DNA of 64,000 nt from Streptomyces sp. NBC_01260 (lineage in GTDB: Bacteria > Actinomycetota > Actinomycetes > Streptomycetales > Streptomycetaceae), in contig NZ_CP108464.1 in NCBI RefSeq assembly GCF_036226405.1, positions 1,302,001 to 1,366,000 of the forward strand, in the 5' to 3' direction. Both the position numbers and the translations under genes were made by a program. Numbering within the stretch: position 1 is the first letter of the stretch; every line of letters begins with the position of its first letter. Of this stretch, positions 17,292-26,504 are shown in pieces. The notes below the pieces were generated by a model. That model ran no database searches. It was not told where the DNA came from and saw nothing but the letters and a program-made list of their open reading frames with translations.

Positions 17292-19024
17292 GGCATGTTC
17301 CGGAGGTTGGAGCGGGCCATCTGGACCATCCGGCCCACTCCGCCGTCCAGCACGATCTTGCTCGCGGAGAGCGCGAAGCCGGTCACCATGTCCGCGCTGA
17401 TCTTCGGCGGGATGGAGAGCGCGTTGGGGTCGGTGACGACGTCGACGAGGGCCGGCCCCTTGTGCCTGAAGGCGTCCTTCAGGGCGCCTTCGAGCTCCTT
17501 GGGCTTCTCGACACGTACGCCGTACGCCCCCGAGGCCCGCGCGATCGCCGCGAAGTCCGGGTTCTTGTTGGTCGTACCGAACGACGGCAGTCCGGCCACC
17601 AGCATCTCCAGTTCGACCATGCCCAGCGAGGAGTTGTTGAACAGAACCACCTTCACCGGCAGGTTGTACTGGACGAGGGTCAGGAAGTCCCCCATCAGCA
17701 TGGTGAATCCGCCGTCCCCGGACATCGAGACGACCTGCCGGTTCCGGTCCGTGAACTGCGCGCCGATGGCCTGCGGCAGTGCGTTGGCCATCGAGCCGTG
17801 GCTGAACGAACCGATCACCCGGCGTTTGCCGTTCGGCGACAGATAGCGGGCCGCCCAGACGTTGCACATGCCCGTGTCGACCGTGAACACCGCGTCTTCG
17901 TCGGCAAGTTCGTCCAGCACCGATGCCACGTACTCCGGGTGGATCGGGACGTGCTTGTCGACCTTGCGGGTGTACGCCTTGATCACGCCCTCCAGCGCGT
18001 CGGCGTGCTTCTTGAGCATCCGGTCGAGGAACTTGCGGTCGGTCTTCGCCTTCACCCGCGGGGTCAGACAGCGGAGCGTCTCGCGGACATCGCCCCAGAC
18101 CGCCAGATCGAGCTTGGAGCGGCGGCCCAGGTGCTCGGGCCGCACATCGACCTGGACGATCTTCACATCGGTGGGCAGGAAGGCGTTGTACGGGAAGTCC
18201 GTACCGAGCAGGATCAGCAGATCGCACTCGTGGGTGGCCTCGTAGGCGGCGCCGTAGCCGAGCAGGCCGCTCATCCCGACGTCGTACGGGTTGTCGTACT
18301 GGATCCACTCCTTGCCGCGCAGCGCGTGGCCGACCGGGGCCTTCACCCGCTCGGCGAACTCCATCACCTCGGCGTGCGCGCCCGCCGTCCCGCTTCCGCA
18401 GAACAGCGTCACCCGTTTGGCCTCGTCGACCATGCGGCAGAGCTTCTCGATCTCCTCGTCGCCCGGCCGCACGGTGGGCCGCGAGGTGACCATCGCGTGC
18501 TCGATCGACTTCTCCGGTGCGGGCTGCGAGGCGATGTCGCCCGGCATCGAGACGACGCTGACACCGCCCTGGCCGATCGCGTGCTGGATGGCCGTCTGGA
18601 GCAGCCGCGGCATCTGCTGCGGGTTGGAGATCATCTCGTTGTAGTGGCTGCACTCCTGGAAGAGCAGCTCCGGATGGGTCTCCTGGAAGTAGCCGAGGCC
18701 GATCTCGCTCGACGGGATGTGCGAGGCGAGCGCGAGCACGGGTGCCATGGAGCGGTGTGCGTCGTAGAGGCCGTTGATGAGGTGGAGATTGCCGGGGCCG
18801 CACGATCCGGCGCAGGCCGCCAGTGTGCCGGTGATCTGCGCTTCGGCACCGGCGGCGAACGCGGCCGTCTCCTCGTGTCTGACCTGGACCCATTCCATCC
18901 CCGAGTGCCGGCGGATGGCGTCGACCACGGGGTTGAGGCTGTCGCCGACGACCCCGTACAGGCGCTTGACTCCCGCGCGGGCGAGGATGTCGACGAACTG
19001 CTCCGACACGTTCTGCTTGGCCAT
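17282..19024 (-). CDS. poxB: Pyruvate oxidase / quinone-dependent pyruvate dehydrogenase
   Basis: 580 aa from ATG (MAKQNVSEQFVDILARAGV), chosen because the ThDP-family fold starts at once; AGGGAG lies about nine bases upstream. The catalytic Glu is in VRHEETAAFAAGAEA. The ThDP motif begins GDGGFTMLMGDF and ends with FNNSSLG. The middle domain has FAD-type features. It decarboxylates pyruvate to acetate, passing electrons to quinone, typically at the membrane in stationary phase. ThDP enzymes with other substrates are similar, but the overall sequence fits PoxB best. It stands as a single gene. Confidence 0.87.
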   Translation of the reverse strand: MAKQNVSEQFVDILARAGVKRLYGVVGDSLNPVVDAIRRHSGMEWVQVRHEETAAFAAGAEAQITGTLAACAGSCGPGNLHLINGLYDAHRSMAPVLALASHIPSSEIGLGYFQETHPELLFQECSHYNEMISNPQQMPRLLQTAIQHAIGQGGVSVVSMPGDIASQPAPEKSIEHAMVTSRPTVRPGDEEIEKLCRMVDEAKRVTLFCGSGTAGAHAEVMEFAERVKAPVGHALRGKEWIQYDNPYDVGMSGLLGYGAAYEATHECDLLILLGTDFPYNAFLPTDVKIVQVDVRPEHLGRRSKLDLAVWGDVRETLRCLTPRVKAKTDRKFLDRMLKKHADALEGVIKAYTRKVDKHVPIHPEYVASVLDELADEDAVFTVDTGMCNVWAARYLSPNGKRRVIGSFSHGSMANALPQAIGAQFTDRNRQVVSMSGDGGFTMLMGDFLTLVQYNLPVKVVLFNNSSLGMVELEMLVAGLPSFGTTNKNPDFAAIARASGAYGVRVEKPKELEGALKDAFRHKGPALVDVVTDPNALSIPPKISADMVTGFALSASKIVLDGGVGRMVQMARSNLRNMPRP

Positions 19025-19139
19025 GGGTGCGTGCTCCCTCTGCCTGTTGCTCCGTGCACGTTCGGCTGTCCGGACTCCGGGGCGCGAAACCCCGGCCGGA
19101 CGGGTTCCCCCGAAGTCCATCAACCCATGGCGCGCGCGG

Positions 19140-20618
19140 TTACGCCTCCCAGACGCCGACCGCCGTCCGGTCGTCGGCGTAACCCTTGACCCTGAGCTGG
19201 GTGTCCGCGAGGAACGCCGCGAGACCCGGCGCCCGGCCGGGTGCCCAGCGCTCGGCGAGCTCATCGGCCAGCGCCGGCTCGTCGCGCAGCGGATCCGCCA
19301 GACCGTTGCTGCACAGCAGCAGGGTGTCGCCCGGCCGGGCGACCGAGGCCCGGAACCGGAACGGCTCGGCGGGCGGCGGGACCGGGCTCTCGATGTACGG
19401 GGCCGGGGCGGTGGTGATCCCCAGGTCCATGGTCAGCCGCTCGCCGTCCGGCCCGCTCTCGGGGGACGACGCCGAGCCGAAGCCGACCACCCCCTCCCCG
19501 GCGAGTTCGCCGGGGTGCGGAACCTCCGGTTCGAGGTCCTGCCAGCTGCCGTCGCGAAGCCGGAAGAGCCCTCCGCCGCCGACGCCGAAGAAGACCCGGG
19601 TGCGGCAGTCGGGGTCGGCGGACAGCAGGAGGCAGCGCAGGCCCGCCGTGTACTCGTGCGCTTCGAGTCCGAGTTCGGCGGCGCGGGCACGGAGTTTGCC
19701 GTAGCTGCGGTCGGCGAGCCGGTGCAGGCCCGATTTGAGTGCGCCGCGGCGGCCCGCCCGTATGTCCTCGGAGAGCCGGGCATGGCTGCGTCCGACAGCC
19801 TCGCCGATCCAGCGGCAGGCATCGGCGGCGGCCGGATGCACGCCCTCGGCGGTACGGGCGCCGCCCGCGACGGCGACTAGGACGAGGGCGCTCTCGGCGG
19901 CGCCGAAGCGCACGGTGACCAGCGCGTCGCGCCGGGGCTCGCCCCGGAACCGTGCGGAGTCACCGCGCACGGAGGCGGCCCGCAGGGTGTACGTGCCGTA
20001 GCTGGCGCCGTCGAGCACGGTGTCGGCGACGAGGGCGTGGATCTCGCGCGGGTCGGTGGCGGGCAGCGCGGTGGGCTCGGCGTCGTACGTGGGCGGCCGG
20101 GCGCCCACGTACGAGGCGGGGCGGGGCGCTTGCGCCACGTGGGGTGCTTCCGCCCCGGCGATAGGGGCCGGGACCTCCACGTCCTGGCCGGGCGGCAGGT
20201 TCTGCGGGACACGGGGATCGGCGAGGGGAGGCGGGGGCGGCACGGGCGCCGGTTCGGCGGGCGGCGGCGGCGCTGCCGGTACCGGGCCCGCGAAGGTGCG
20301 GGGCCCGGACACACCGGCCGGGGGCTCCCAAGGAGCGCGTTCCGACTCCTCGCGCGGCGGCGGTGGAGCCGGGGGCGGAACGGGCGGGGTCTGCGCCGTC
20401 CGGACGGCCTCCGGCGGCGCGACACGCGGCCCGGGCACCGCCGCGGCGGCCTCGTACGCCTCACGGCCGTCGGGCCCCAAGGCGTCCGACGCCGAGTCGA
20501 AGCGGTCGTCGAGACTGTCGGCCGCCTGGCTCGCCCCGGCGTCCGGGGCGGATTCGTCGTACAGCCTGCGCCACCAGTCGTCCTCGTGGGCGGCGGGCCT
20601 CTCCCCCTGCTGACTCAT
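19140..20618 (-). CDS. PP2C-like protein, possibly inactive phosphatase
   Basis: About 492 aa (ATG at 20618 or 20624; no clear ribosome site). Residues ~1-240 are acidic then Pro-rich low complexity (DDWWRRLYDES, PPVPPPAPPPP). Residues ~270-490 resemble a PP2C phosphatase. The metal-binding motifs look altered: the first DG motif reads VAVAGG and the later SDG motif reads CSNGLAD, while the terminal DD (GYADDRTAVGVW) is kept. It may therefore bind rather than hydrolyse phosphoproteins. Single cytoplasmic gene between poxB and the subtilase. Confidence 0.75.
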   Translation of the reverse strand: MSQQGERPAAHEDDWWRRLYDESAPDAGASQAADSLDDRFDSASDALGPDGREAYEAAAAVPGPRVAPPEAVRTAQTPPVPPPAPPPPREESERAPWEPPAGVSGPRTFAGPVPAAPPPPAEPAPVPPPPPLADPRVPQNLPPGQDVEVPAPIAGAEAPHVAQAPRPASYVGARPPTYDAEPTALPATDPREIHALVADTVLDGASYGTYTLRAASVRGDSARFRGEPRRDALVTVRFGAAESALVLVAVAGGARTAEGVHPAAADACRWIGEAVGRSHARLSEDIRAGRRGALKSGLHRLADRSYGKLRARAAELGLEAHEYTAGLRCLLLSADPDCRTRVFFGVGGGGLFRLRDGSWQDLEPEVPHPGELAGEGVVGFGSASSPESGPDGERLTMDLGITTAPAPYIESPVPPPAEPFRFRASVARPGDTLLLCSNGLADPLRDEPALADELAERWAPGRAPGLAAFLADTQLRVKGYADDRTAVGVWEA

Positions 20619-20758
20619 GCCCATATTGTCGACCGCGGGGGCCCCGGCAAAACGGGTCATCCCGAAAATGTGCCCGAGGCCCGCCGGGAAATAGGTCCGC
20701 CGGGCGGCCCCACCCCCCACGGGAAGGACGCCCGGCGGACCGGTCGGGTGATCCGGCG

Positions 20759-23700
20759 TCAGCGCACGGCGTAGGCGTCGGTCACGGTCTGGACGACGGA
20801 GTTGCCCTTGGCGTCCGTCAGTTCGGTCCGCAGGGTGACCGGCTTGCCGGCCGCGTCCGCGTGGTTCACGGTCGCGGTCCAACGGCCGCCCTGCTGTGCG
20901 GTGGTGGCCCCGGTCCAGGTCTCACCGGCGTCGTACGAGTACGAGACCTTGACCGCGGTCAGCTTGCCGGGCGTGTAGCCGGCGTGACCCGTGACGCTCA
21001 GCCCGATCTTCTGACCGTCCTTCGCCGCGAGGGTCTTCATGCCGTCCGACGGCAGGTCGTAGCCCGGGAAGAGCAGCGCGAGGCCCTGGGAGTAGGCGCT
21101 CTCGTCCCGGTGCGAACGGAACTTCCAGGTGGTCTCGGTGGAGGTGGACCGCTTCCAGACCTGCGCGGGGCCGCCGATCTTCGTGGTGAACAGGGAGAGT
21201 TCGTACGGTGCGTCCTCGGCCGGAACCGTGAAGGTGCCGAACGGGTAGGAGCTGGTGCCGATCACCTTGCCGCCGCTGGTGAGCCGCATACTGCCGAGGT
21301 CACCGAACGACCCCTGGATGCCGGTGTGTTCGCTGTCACCGACGAAGGCGGGGGCGACACCGAGCAGATTGTCCTGGCGCTCGCCGGCCAGTTGCAGACC
21401 GCCCGTCGCGTCACGCGGGGCGACCGGGACCAGCACACCTCCGTACCAGTGCTCCGCGCGCTCGGACCCGGCCCGGTAGCTCCGCGCCACGTCGGTCATG
21501 GTCTCGCCCCAGGGGAAGCTGGAGGAGAGGTAACGCTGCCAGCTCATGTCGTCGGCGGAGGAGTACTCGGTACGGGTGCCGGGGACGGCGACCGTGTCGA
21601 ATCCGCCGATGAAGAAGGAGGCGCCGTAGGGGCGGGAGACGGAGAGTGCGTCGACGTAGTCCGCCGCGACGCCCATCGACTCATAGGTGGAGGTGGACCT
21701 GGCCAGCTTTCGGTCGCGGACGGTGTACGTACGGTCCGAGGTGACCGGCCCGGTCTCGGGGAAGCCGAGGTTGTAGACGAACGGGCTGTTGGCGGTGGCC
21801 TCCCAGCGCAGGGTCACCGGGCCTTCCGCCAGGGCGGCGGTCAGCGCGGCGGCCTCGGAGGTCTCGATGCCGAGTACGGGGACGGGAGCCGGTGCGTAGC
21901 CGAACGAGGGCTGCCAGGGACCGGCCGACGGGCGGTGCGCGATGACCGCGGTGGCGCCGGCCGCCTTGGCGTTGCGGGCCAGGTTGTAGACGTTCGATTC
22001 GTCGTCGGGGACCTCGACCAGGGCGAGCCTGCCGTTGACCCCGGCGGCCTTCAGCTCCTCGGGGGTGCCGGCGCCCGCGTCGACGAGCGTGGCCTGTCCC
22101 TTGCCGTCGAGGCCGGTGGAGCCCCCTCCGGCGCTGCGGGGGTGCAGCTCCGCGCCGCCGACGACCGAGAGGTTCTTGACCAGCGGGGCGTAGGCCCGCC
22201 AGAAGCTGTCGAACTCGAAGTCGCCGTCGTGTGCCCGGCCCTGGATGTCGACGAGGTAGTCGTCAATGATGCCGGGGGCGGTCACCGAACCCGCGTGCAT
22301 CCAGGCGCCGTCCCAGGTACGGCCGAAGGCGAGGGTCGTGGAGCGGGTCTCGCTCGACCGGTCCTCGGTCCTGATCCGGAGCCTGTGCGCCTTGCGGGCG
22401 TCGAGCACCAGTGTGGTGTCCTTGGTGACCTTCAGTTCGGGGCGGGCGAGGTAGCCGACCGATCCGACGAGCCGCCCGGTGGCGTCCTTCGGGTTCGGCG
22501 ACGTGATGAAACTCGAGACGAAGTAGGCGCCGGGGCGCACCCGGTACACCTGGTCGGTCGAGCCGTCGTTGAAGCGGCGCTCGCCGCTCGCGTCGTCGGT
22601 GCCGATGAGGTCGAGCGAGGAGGAGCCCGCGGCGGGCCTGCCGGTGCGGTCGATCAGCTTGACGCGCAGGGTGACGGTCTCGGCGCCGACGTACAGCGAG
22701 AACGGGGTGGAGACCTTCACCCCGCCGGTGGCGGTGGCCAGGACCCGGCCGGTGACGTCGCCGTACTGGCTGTCCTGGAGGTGCGCGGCCGGGTCGAGCC
22801 TCAGCGGGACCTGTGCCGTCCCGCCGGCGGGCACGGTGACGCTGTTCGCGCCGAGTGCGGCGACGGAGGACCGGACGGCCGAACCGTCGTTGCCGGTGAC
22901 ACCCTGCACCTTGAGCGACAGCTTCACCGGCTTGGTGCCCGTGTTGGTGTACGGGACCTGGACGGTGGTGCGGTCGCTCTTGTCCTGCGGCCAGTTGAAG
23001 GTGCCACCCTGGACCGCGGGCGCGCCGGTCACGGTCGTGTCGATGGCCGCCTTGACGTCGAGCCGGCCACCGCCGGTCTCACGTACATCACCGGGGATGT
23101 CGCTCTTCGCGGACGACACGAGTGCCGCCTTGATCTGCTGTGCGGTCCAGTCGGGGTGGCGTTCCTTGACGATGGCGGCGGCGCCCGCGACATGCGGGGT
23201 GGCCATCGAGGTTCCGGACATCGACCGGTAGGCGTAGACCCCGCGGCCGCCTGCCGCGGCGGCCGAGATCGCGACGCCCGGGGCGGCGATCTCGGGCTTG
23301 AGGGTGTGCGAGACGATCGCGGGCCCGCGGCTGGAGAACTGGGCGGTGGAGTCGTCCCGGTCGACCGCGCCGACGGTCAGCACGCTGGGCGCGCAGCCGG
23401 GCGAGGAGACGGTGTTGAGGGTGGGGCCCGCGTTGCCGGCCGCGATGACGAACAGGGTGTCCTTGCTCTTGCCGAACTCCTCGGCTGCCAGGCTCATCGG
23501 GTCGGTGCAGTCGGTCGGGGTGGGGCTGCCCAGGCTCATGGAGACGACGTCGGCCTTCTGGTCGACGGCCCACTGCATGCCCGCGATGATCCAGGAGGAA
23601 TCGCCCGATCCGCTGTCGTTGAGCACCTTGCCGACGAGCAGGTCCGCGCCGGGGGCGACACCCTTCTTCTTGCCGTCACTGGCCGCGCCGGAGCCGCCCA

Positions 23701-24535
23701 CGGTGGAGAGGGTGTGGGTGCCGTGGCCCTGGCGGTCGTCGGTGGTGTCGGAGTCGGTGAAGTTCTCCGACCCGGTGATCCGGCCCTTGAGGTCCGGGTG
23801 TTCGGCGTCGGCGCCGGTGTCCAGGACGGCGACCTTGGTGCCCTTGCCGTCGTAGCCCGCCGCCCAGGCGAGGTCGGCGCGGATCTGCTTGGTGGACCTG
23901 TCGAGGCTGGCCTCGACCTTGCGGTCCAGCCAGAGCTTCTTCATTCCGGCGGCGGAGCGGGAGCGGGCGCCGGTGATGTCCGCCCAGAACCCGGCGGCCT
24001 TCGCCTTGTCCGCCTTGAGCGCCACACCGTCGATGACCGGGAGGGCGAGTCCGCGCTCGGCGCCGCGCGGGGTGGCGGGCGCGCTGCGGGCGGTGTCCTT
24101 GGTGTAGGTGGCGATGAGCGGTACGGAGTCCGCGTGCGCGTCGTCGTAGCCCTGGCGGATCAGCCCGGTGACGTTGAAGAGTTCCTCGTCCACCGTGCCG
24201 GTGGCGAGCGCCTTGGCCGCGGTGTCCGGGTAGACGTAGAGGTCCTTGCCGGAGCGGCGGGTCTGCACGAGGGGGAAGGTGCCGTCCTCGCGGGCCAGTG
24301 CGGTGGCCGTGGCGTTCCCCGAACTGTCCTTGCTCACCAGCACCTTGTCGCCGGTGACCAGTGTGACGGTGACCGGCTTGCTTCCCCCACCCTCGGCGGC
24401 CGCCGCCGCACTGCCGGTCAGCGGTCTCTTCGCGGTCGTGTCGCCCTGTGGCGCTGCCACGGACGGCGCGATCACCGTGACGGCCAGGACCGCGGCGGTG
24501 GCCGCTCCCAGTGCCGTACGCGATATCGGACGCAT
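20759..24535 (-). CDS. Large secreted subtilisin-family (S8) serine protease
   Basis: 1258 aa from the ATG at 24535 (MRPISRTALGAATAAVLAVT), with GGGGAG upstream. A Sec signal peptide ends near APSVAA. A propeptide of about 180 residues precedes the S8 domain. The triad is Asp in VAVLDTGADAEHPDL (~238), His in GHGTHTLSTVGG (~271) and Ser in GTSMATPHVAGAAA (~440). The long C-terminal half has beta-sandwich-like modules and a PA-like stretch (GRLALVEVPDD...GATAVIAHRP). An extracellular protease; the divergent TrmB/LuxR regulator is the likely controller. Confidence 0.93.
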   Translation of the reverse strand: MRPISRTALGAATAAVLAVTVIAPSVAAPQGDTTAKRPLTGSAAAAAEGGGSKPVTVTLVTGDKVLVSKDSSGNATATALAREDGTFPLVQTRRSGKDLYVYPDTAAKALATGTVDEELFNVTGLIRQGYDDAHADSVPLIATYTKDTARSAPATPRGAERGLALPVIDGVALKADKAKAAGFWADITGARSRSAAGMKKLWLDRKVEASLDRSTKQIRADLAWAAGYDGKGTKVAVLDTGADAEHPDLKGRITGSENFTDSDTTDDRQGHGTHTLSTVGGSGAASDGKKKGVAPGADLLVGKVLNDSGSGDSSWIIAGMQWAVDQKADVVSMSLGSPTPTDCTDPMSLAAEEFGKSKDTLFVIAAGNAGPTLNTVSSPGCAPSVLTVGAVDRDDSTAQFSSRGPAIVSHTLKPEIAAPGVAISAAAAGGRGVYAYRSMSGTSMATPHVAGAAAIVKERHPDWTAQQIKAALVSSAKSDIPGDVRETGGGRLDVKAAIDTTVTGAPAVQGGTFNWPQDKSDRTTVQVPYTNTGTKPVKLSLKVQGVTGNDGSAVRSSVAALGANSVTVPAGGTAQVPLRLDPAAHLQDSQYGDVTGRVLATATGGVKVSTPFSLYVGAETVTLRVKLIDRTGRPAAGSSSLDLIGTDDASGERRFNDGSTDQVYRVRPGAYFVSSFITSPNPKDATGRLVGSVGYLARPELKVTKDTTLVLDARKAHRLRIRTEDRSSETRSTTLAFGRTWDGAWMHAGSVTAPGIIDDYLVDIQGRAHDGDFEFDSFWRAYAPLVKNLSVVGGAELHPRSAGGGSTGLDGKGQATLVDAGAGTPEELKAAGVNGRLALVEVPDDESNVYNLARNAKAAGATAVIAHRPSAGPWQPSFGYAPAPVPVLGIETSEAAALTAALAEGPVTLRWEATANSPFVYNLGFPETGPVTSDRTYTVRDRKLARSTSTYESMGVAADYVDALSVSRPYGASFFIGGFDTVAVPGTRTEYSSADDMSWQRYLSSSFPWGETMTDVARSYRAGSERAEHWYGGVLVPVAPRDATGGLQLAGERQDNLLGVAPAFVGDSEHTGIQGSFGDLGSMRLTSGGKVIGTSSYPFGTFTVPAEDAPYELSLFTTKIGGPAQVWKRSTSTETTWKFRSHRDESAYSQGLALLFPGYDLPSDGMKTLAAKDGQKIGLSVTGHAGYTPGKLTAVKVSYSYDAGETWTGATTAQQGGRWTATVNHADAAGKPVTLRTELTDAKGNSVVQTVTDAYAVR

Positions 24536-24603
24536 CGCTCTCCCCAAGTGAAACCGGAACAGGCAGTACAAAACACCACGTTCCGGAGGTTGTTGGTGCT
24601 GCG

Positions 24604-24613
24604 GTGGCGCCAC
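24604..24613. promoter_or_regulatory. Short palindrome between protease and regulator genes
   Basis: GTGGCGCCAC, a perfect 10-base palindrome near the middle of the 211-base divergent region. Such short GC palindromes are common at this base composition, so this is only weak evidence for an operator. Confidence 0.25.
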
Positions 24614-24746
24614 ATTGGCAGAGGGGCGGGCGGTACAGGGATGATGTACCGAGGCGGGTTTACGCCGTGGCCGCTTTCCGCCACGGCCGGTCGGCCGAGG
24701 AGCACGACATCACACGGAAGCACTGCGTCCGGGGAGGGGTCCGGGG

Positions 24747-25736
24747 ATGCTGGGAGCCATAGGACTCGACGAGATACAGGAGTCGGCCTACCGCGCGCTG
24801 GTGGCGGTGGGGGCCGCGGAGGTCCCCGATCTCGCGCACCGGCTGGCCCTTCCGGAACCGGAGACCGAACGGGCGCTGCGCAGGCTGGAGCAGCACGGTC
24901 TGGCCGCCCAGTCCTCGGCCCGTACGGGGCGGTGGGTGGCGGCGCCGCCGGGCGTCGCGCTGGGCGCGCTGCTGACGCAGCAGCGCCATGAGCTGGAGCA
25001 GGCGGAGCTGGCGGCGGTGCTGCTGGCCGAGGAGTACCGGGTGGACGCCGCCGAACCCGCCGTCCACGACCTGGTCGAAGTGGTCACCGGCGCGAGCGCG
25101 GTGGCGCACCGGTTCCACCAGCTCCAGCTGGGTGCGACGAGCGAGGTGTGCGCCCTGGTCACCGGGAAGCCGATCGCGGTCAGCGGTCTCGACAACGAGT
25201 CCGAGGAGCAGGCCGCCACCCGCGGGGTGACGTTCCGGGTGGTGGTCGAGCGCGAGGTGCTGGCGCTGCCGTCCGGGATCCTGGAGCTGTCGGCGGCGCT
25301 GAGCCGCGACGAGCAGTGCCGGGTCGTGGACCGGGTACCGACGAAGCTGGTCGTCGCCGATGCCTCGCTGGCGATGGTTCCGCTGACCGGTCGCGGCGCG
25401 GAGCCCGCGGCCCTGGTCGTGCACGCCTCCGGGCTGCTGGAGTCGCTGATGGGACTCTTCGAGGCGGTGTGGCGCGAGGCGATGCCGCTGCGGCTCGGCG
25501 AGAGCGGGCTGCTGCGGGAGGACGTGACCGGGCCCGATCCGACGGATCTGGAGGTCCTGTCGCTGCTGCTCGCCGGGCTGACCGATGCCAGTGTGGCGAA
25601 ACAGCTGGAACTGGGGCTGCGGACCGTGCAGCGCCGGGTCAAGGGGCTGATGGAGCTCACCGGGGTGTCGACCCGGCTGCAACTGGGCTGGCACGCCTAC
25701 GAGCGGGGCTGGGTGTCCCGCGAGCCGCGCCTCTGA
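24747..25736 (+). CDS. TrmB/LuxR-type transcriptional regulator
   Basis: 329 aa; ATG preceded by GGGGAGGGG. The N-terminal TrmB-like winged helix (EVPDLAHRLALPEPETERALRRLEQ, residues ~20-60) is followed by a middle domain of unknown ligand. The C-terminus is a LuxR-type helix-turn-helix (LSLLLAGLTDASVAKQLELGLRTVQRRV, ~265-310). This two-HTH design is common in Streptomyces. It is divergent from the secreted subtilase, sharing 211 bases, so it probably regulates that gene (context only). Confidence 0.85.
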   Translation: MLGAIGLDEIQESAYRALVAVGAAEVPDLAHRLALPEPETERALRRLEQHGLAAQSSARTGRWVAAPPGVALGALLTQQRHELEQAELAAVLLAEEYRVDAAEPAVHDLVEVVTGASAVAHRFHQLQLGATSEVCALVTGKPIAVSGLDNESEEQAATRGVTFRVVVEREVLALPSGILELSAALSRDEQCRVVDRVPTKLVVADASLAMVPLTGRGAEPAALVVHASGLLESLMGLFEAVWREAMPLRLGESGLLREDVTGPDPTDLEVLSLLLAGLTDASVAKQLELGLRTVQRRVKGLMELTGVSTRLQLGWHAYERGWVSREPRL

Positions 25737-25844
25737 GCCGCACGCCCCTGAATCCCGGCGATACACCCTCTGAGCTGCGCCGACAAAACCCGCTGCGGGC
25801 ATCGACGACGGGCGGGACCGGCCGGACTCCGGCACGCTGGTCAG

Positions 25845-26327
25845 ATGAGTGTGTGGCAGCTCGTCGCCGTCGGCCTGGTCATCCTGCTCGGCCTGATCGG
25901 TGTACTGGTGCCCGGTGTGCCCGGTCAGGCGATCGTCTGGGCCGCTGTCCTGTGGTGGGCGCTGGCGGACAACACCCCGGCCGCCTGGGGCGTGCTGATC
26001 GGCGCCACGGCCCTCCTGCTGCTGAACCAGGCACTGAAGCCGCTGCTGCCGCCGCGCCGCCCGCATGAGTCGGGTGCGCCGCACAGGACGCTGACGCTCG
26101 GCGGGATCGGTGCGATCATCGGCTTCTTCGTCGTCCCGGTGGTGGGCGCGATCGCGGGGTACGTGGGCGTGATCTACGGGGCGGAGCGGCTGCGGCTGGG
26201 CAGCTGGGGGGCGGGGTGGGCCTCGGTCCGCTCGGTGATGCGGGCCACCGGCTACTCCGTACTGGTCGAACTGCTCGCCTGCCTGTTGGTGACAGGGGCA
26301 TGGCTGGGCGTGCTGATTTCGCGCTGA
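25845..26327 (+). CDS. DUF456 membrane protein
   Basis: 160 aa, about four hydrophobic segments. Starts MSVWQLVAVGLVILLGLIGV with the VPGVPGQ turn characteristic of DUF456. Gly-rich helices (GGIGAIIGFFVVPVVGAIAGYVGV) resemble the glycine-zipper pattern. Cytoplasmic-membrane protein of unknown role. Same strand as the flanking genes but with separate spacers. Confidence 0.85.
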   Translation: MSVWQLVAVGLVILLGLIGVLVPGVPGQAIVWAAVLWWALADNTPAAWGVLIGATALLLLNQALKPLLPPRRPHESGAPHRTLTLGGIGAIIGFFVVPVVGAIAGYVGVIYGAERLRLGSWGAGWASVRSVMRATGYSVLVELLACLLVTGAWLGVLISR

Positions 26328-26412
26328 CGCAGGGCGTGCCCCTCCGGCGCTCATGTCACGTAGACGGAGTCCGATCACATGGACAGAAACACATCGGATC
26401 TCTCGCACTCTA

Positions 26413-26441
26413 TTGACGCCCCGATTGCTCAAGTCTACCTT
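26413..26441 (+). promoter_or_regulatory. Promoter of the GH95 gene
   Basis: -35 TTGACG (26413-26418), 17-base spacer, -10 TACCTT (26436-26441). Transcription would start near 26448, inside a longer possible reading frame. This supports the downstream TTG start at 26505. Confidence 0.65.
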
Positions 26442-26504
26442 CCGAGAGGACATAGCTCGGATGACTTGCTGCGCCCGCCTGCGTACGAATCGCCAGGAGA
26501 TGCC

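Noticed and set aside
24604..24613. GTGGCGCCAC palindrome as a firm operator for the protease/regulator pair
   Set aside because: Short GC palindromes are frequent at this base composition; listed only as a weak feature.
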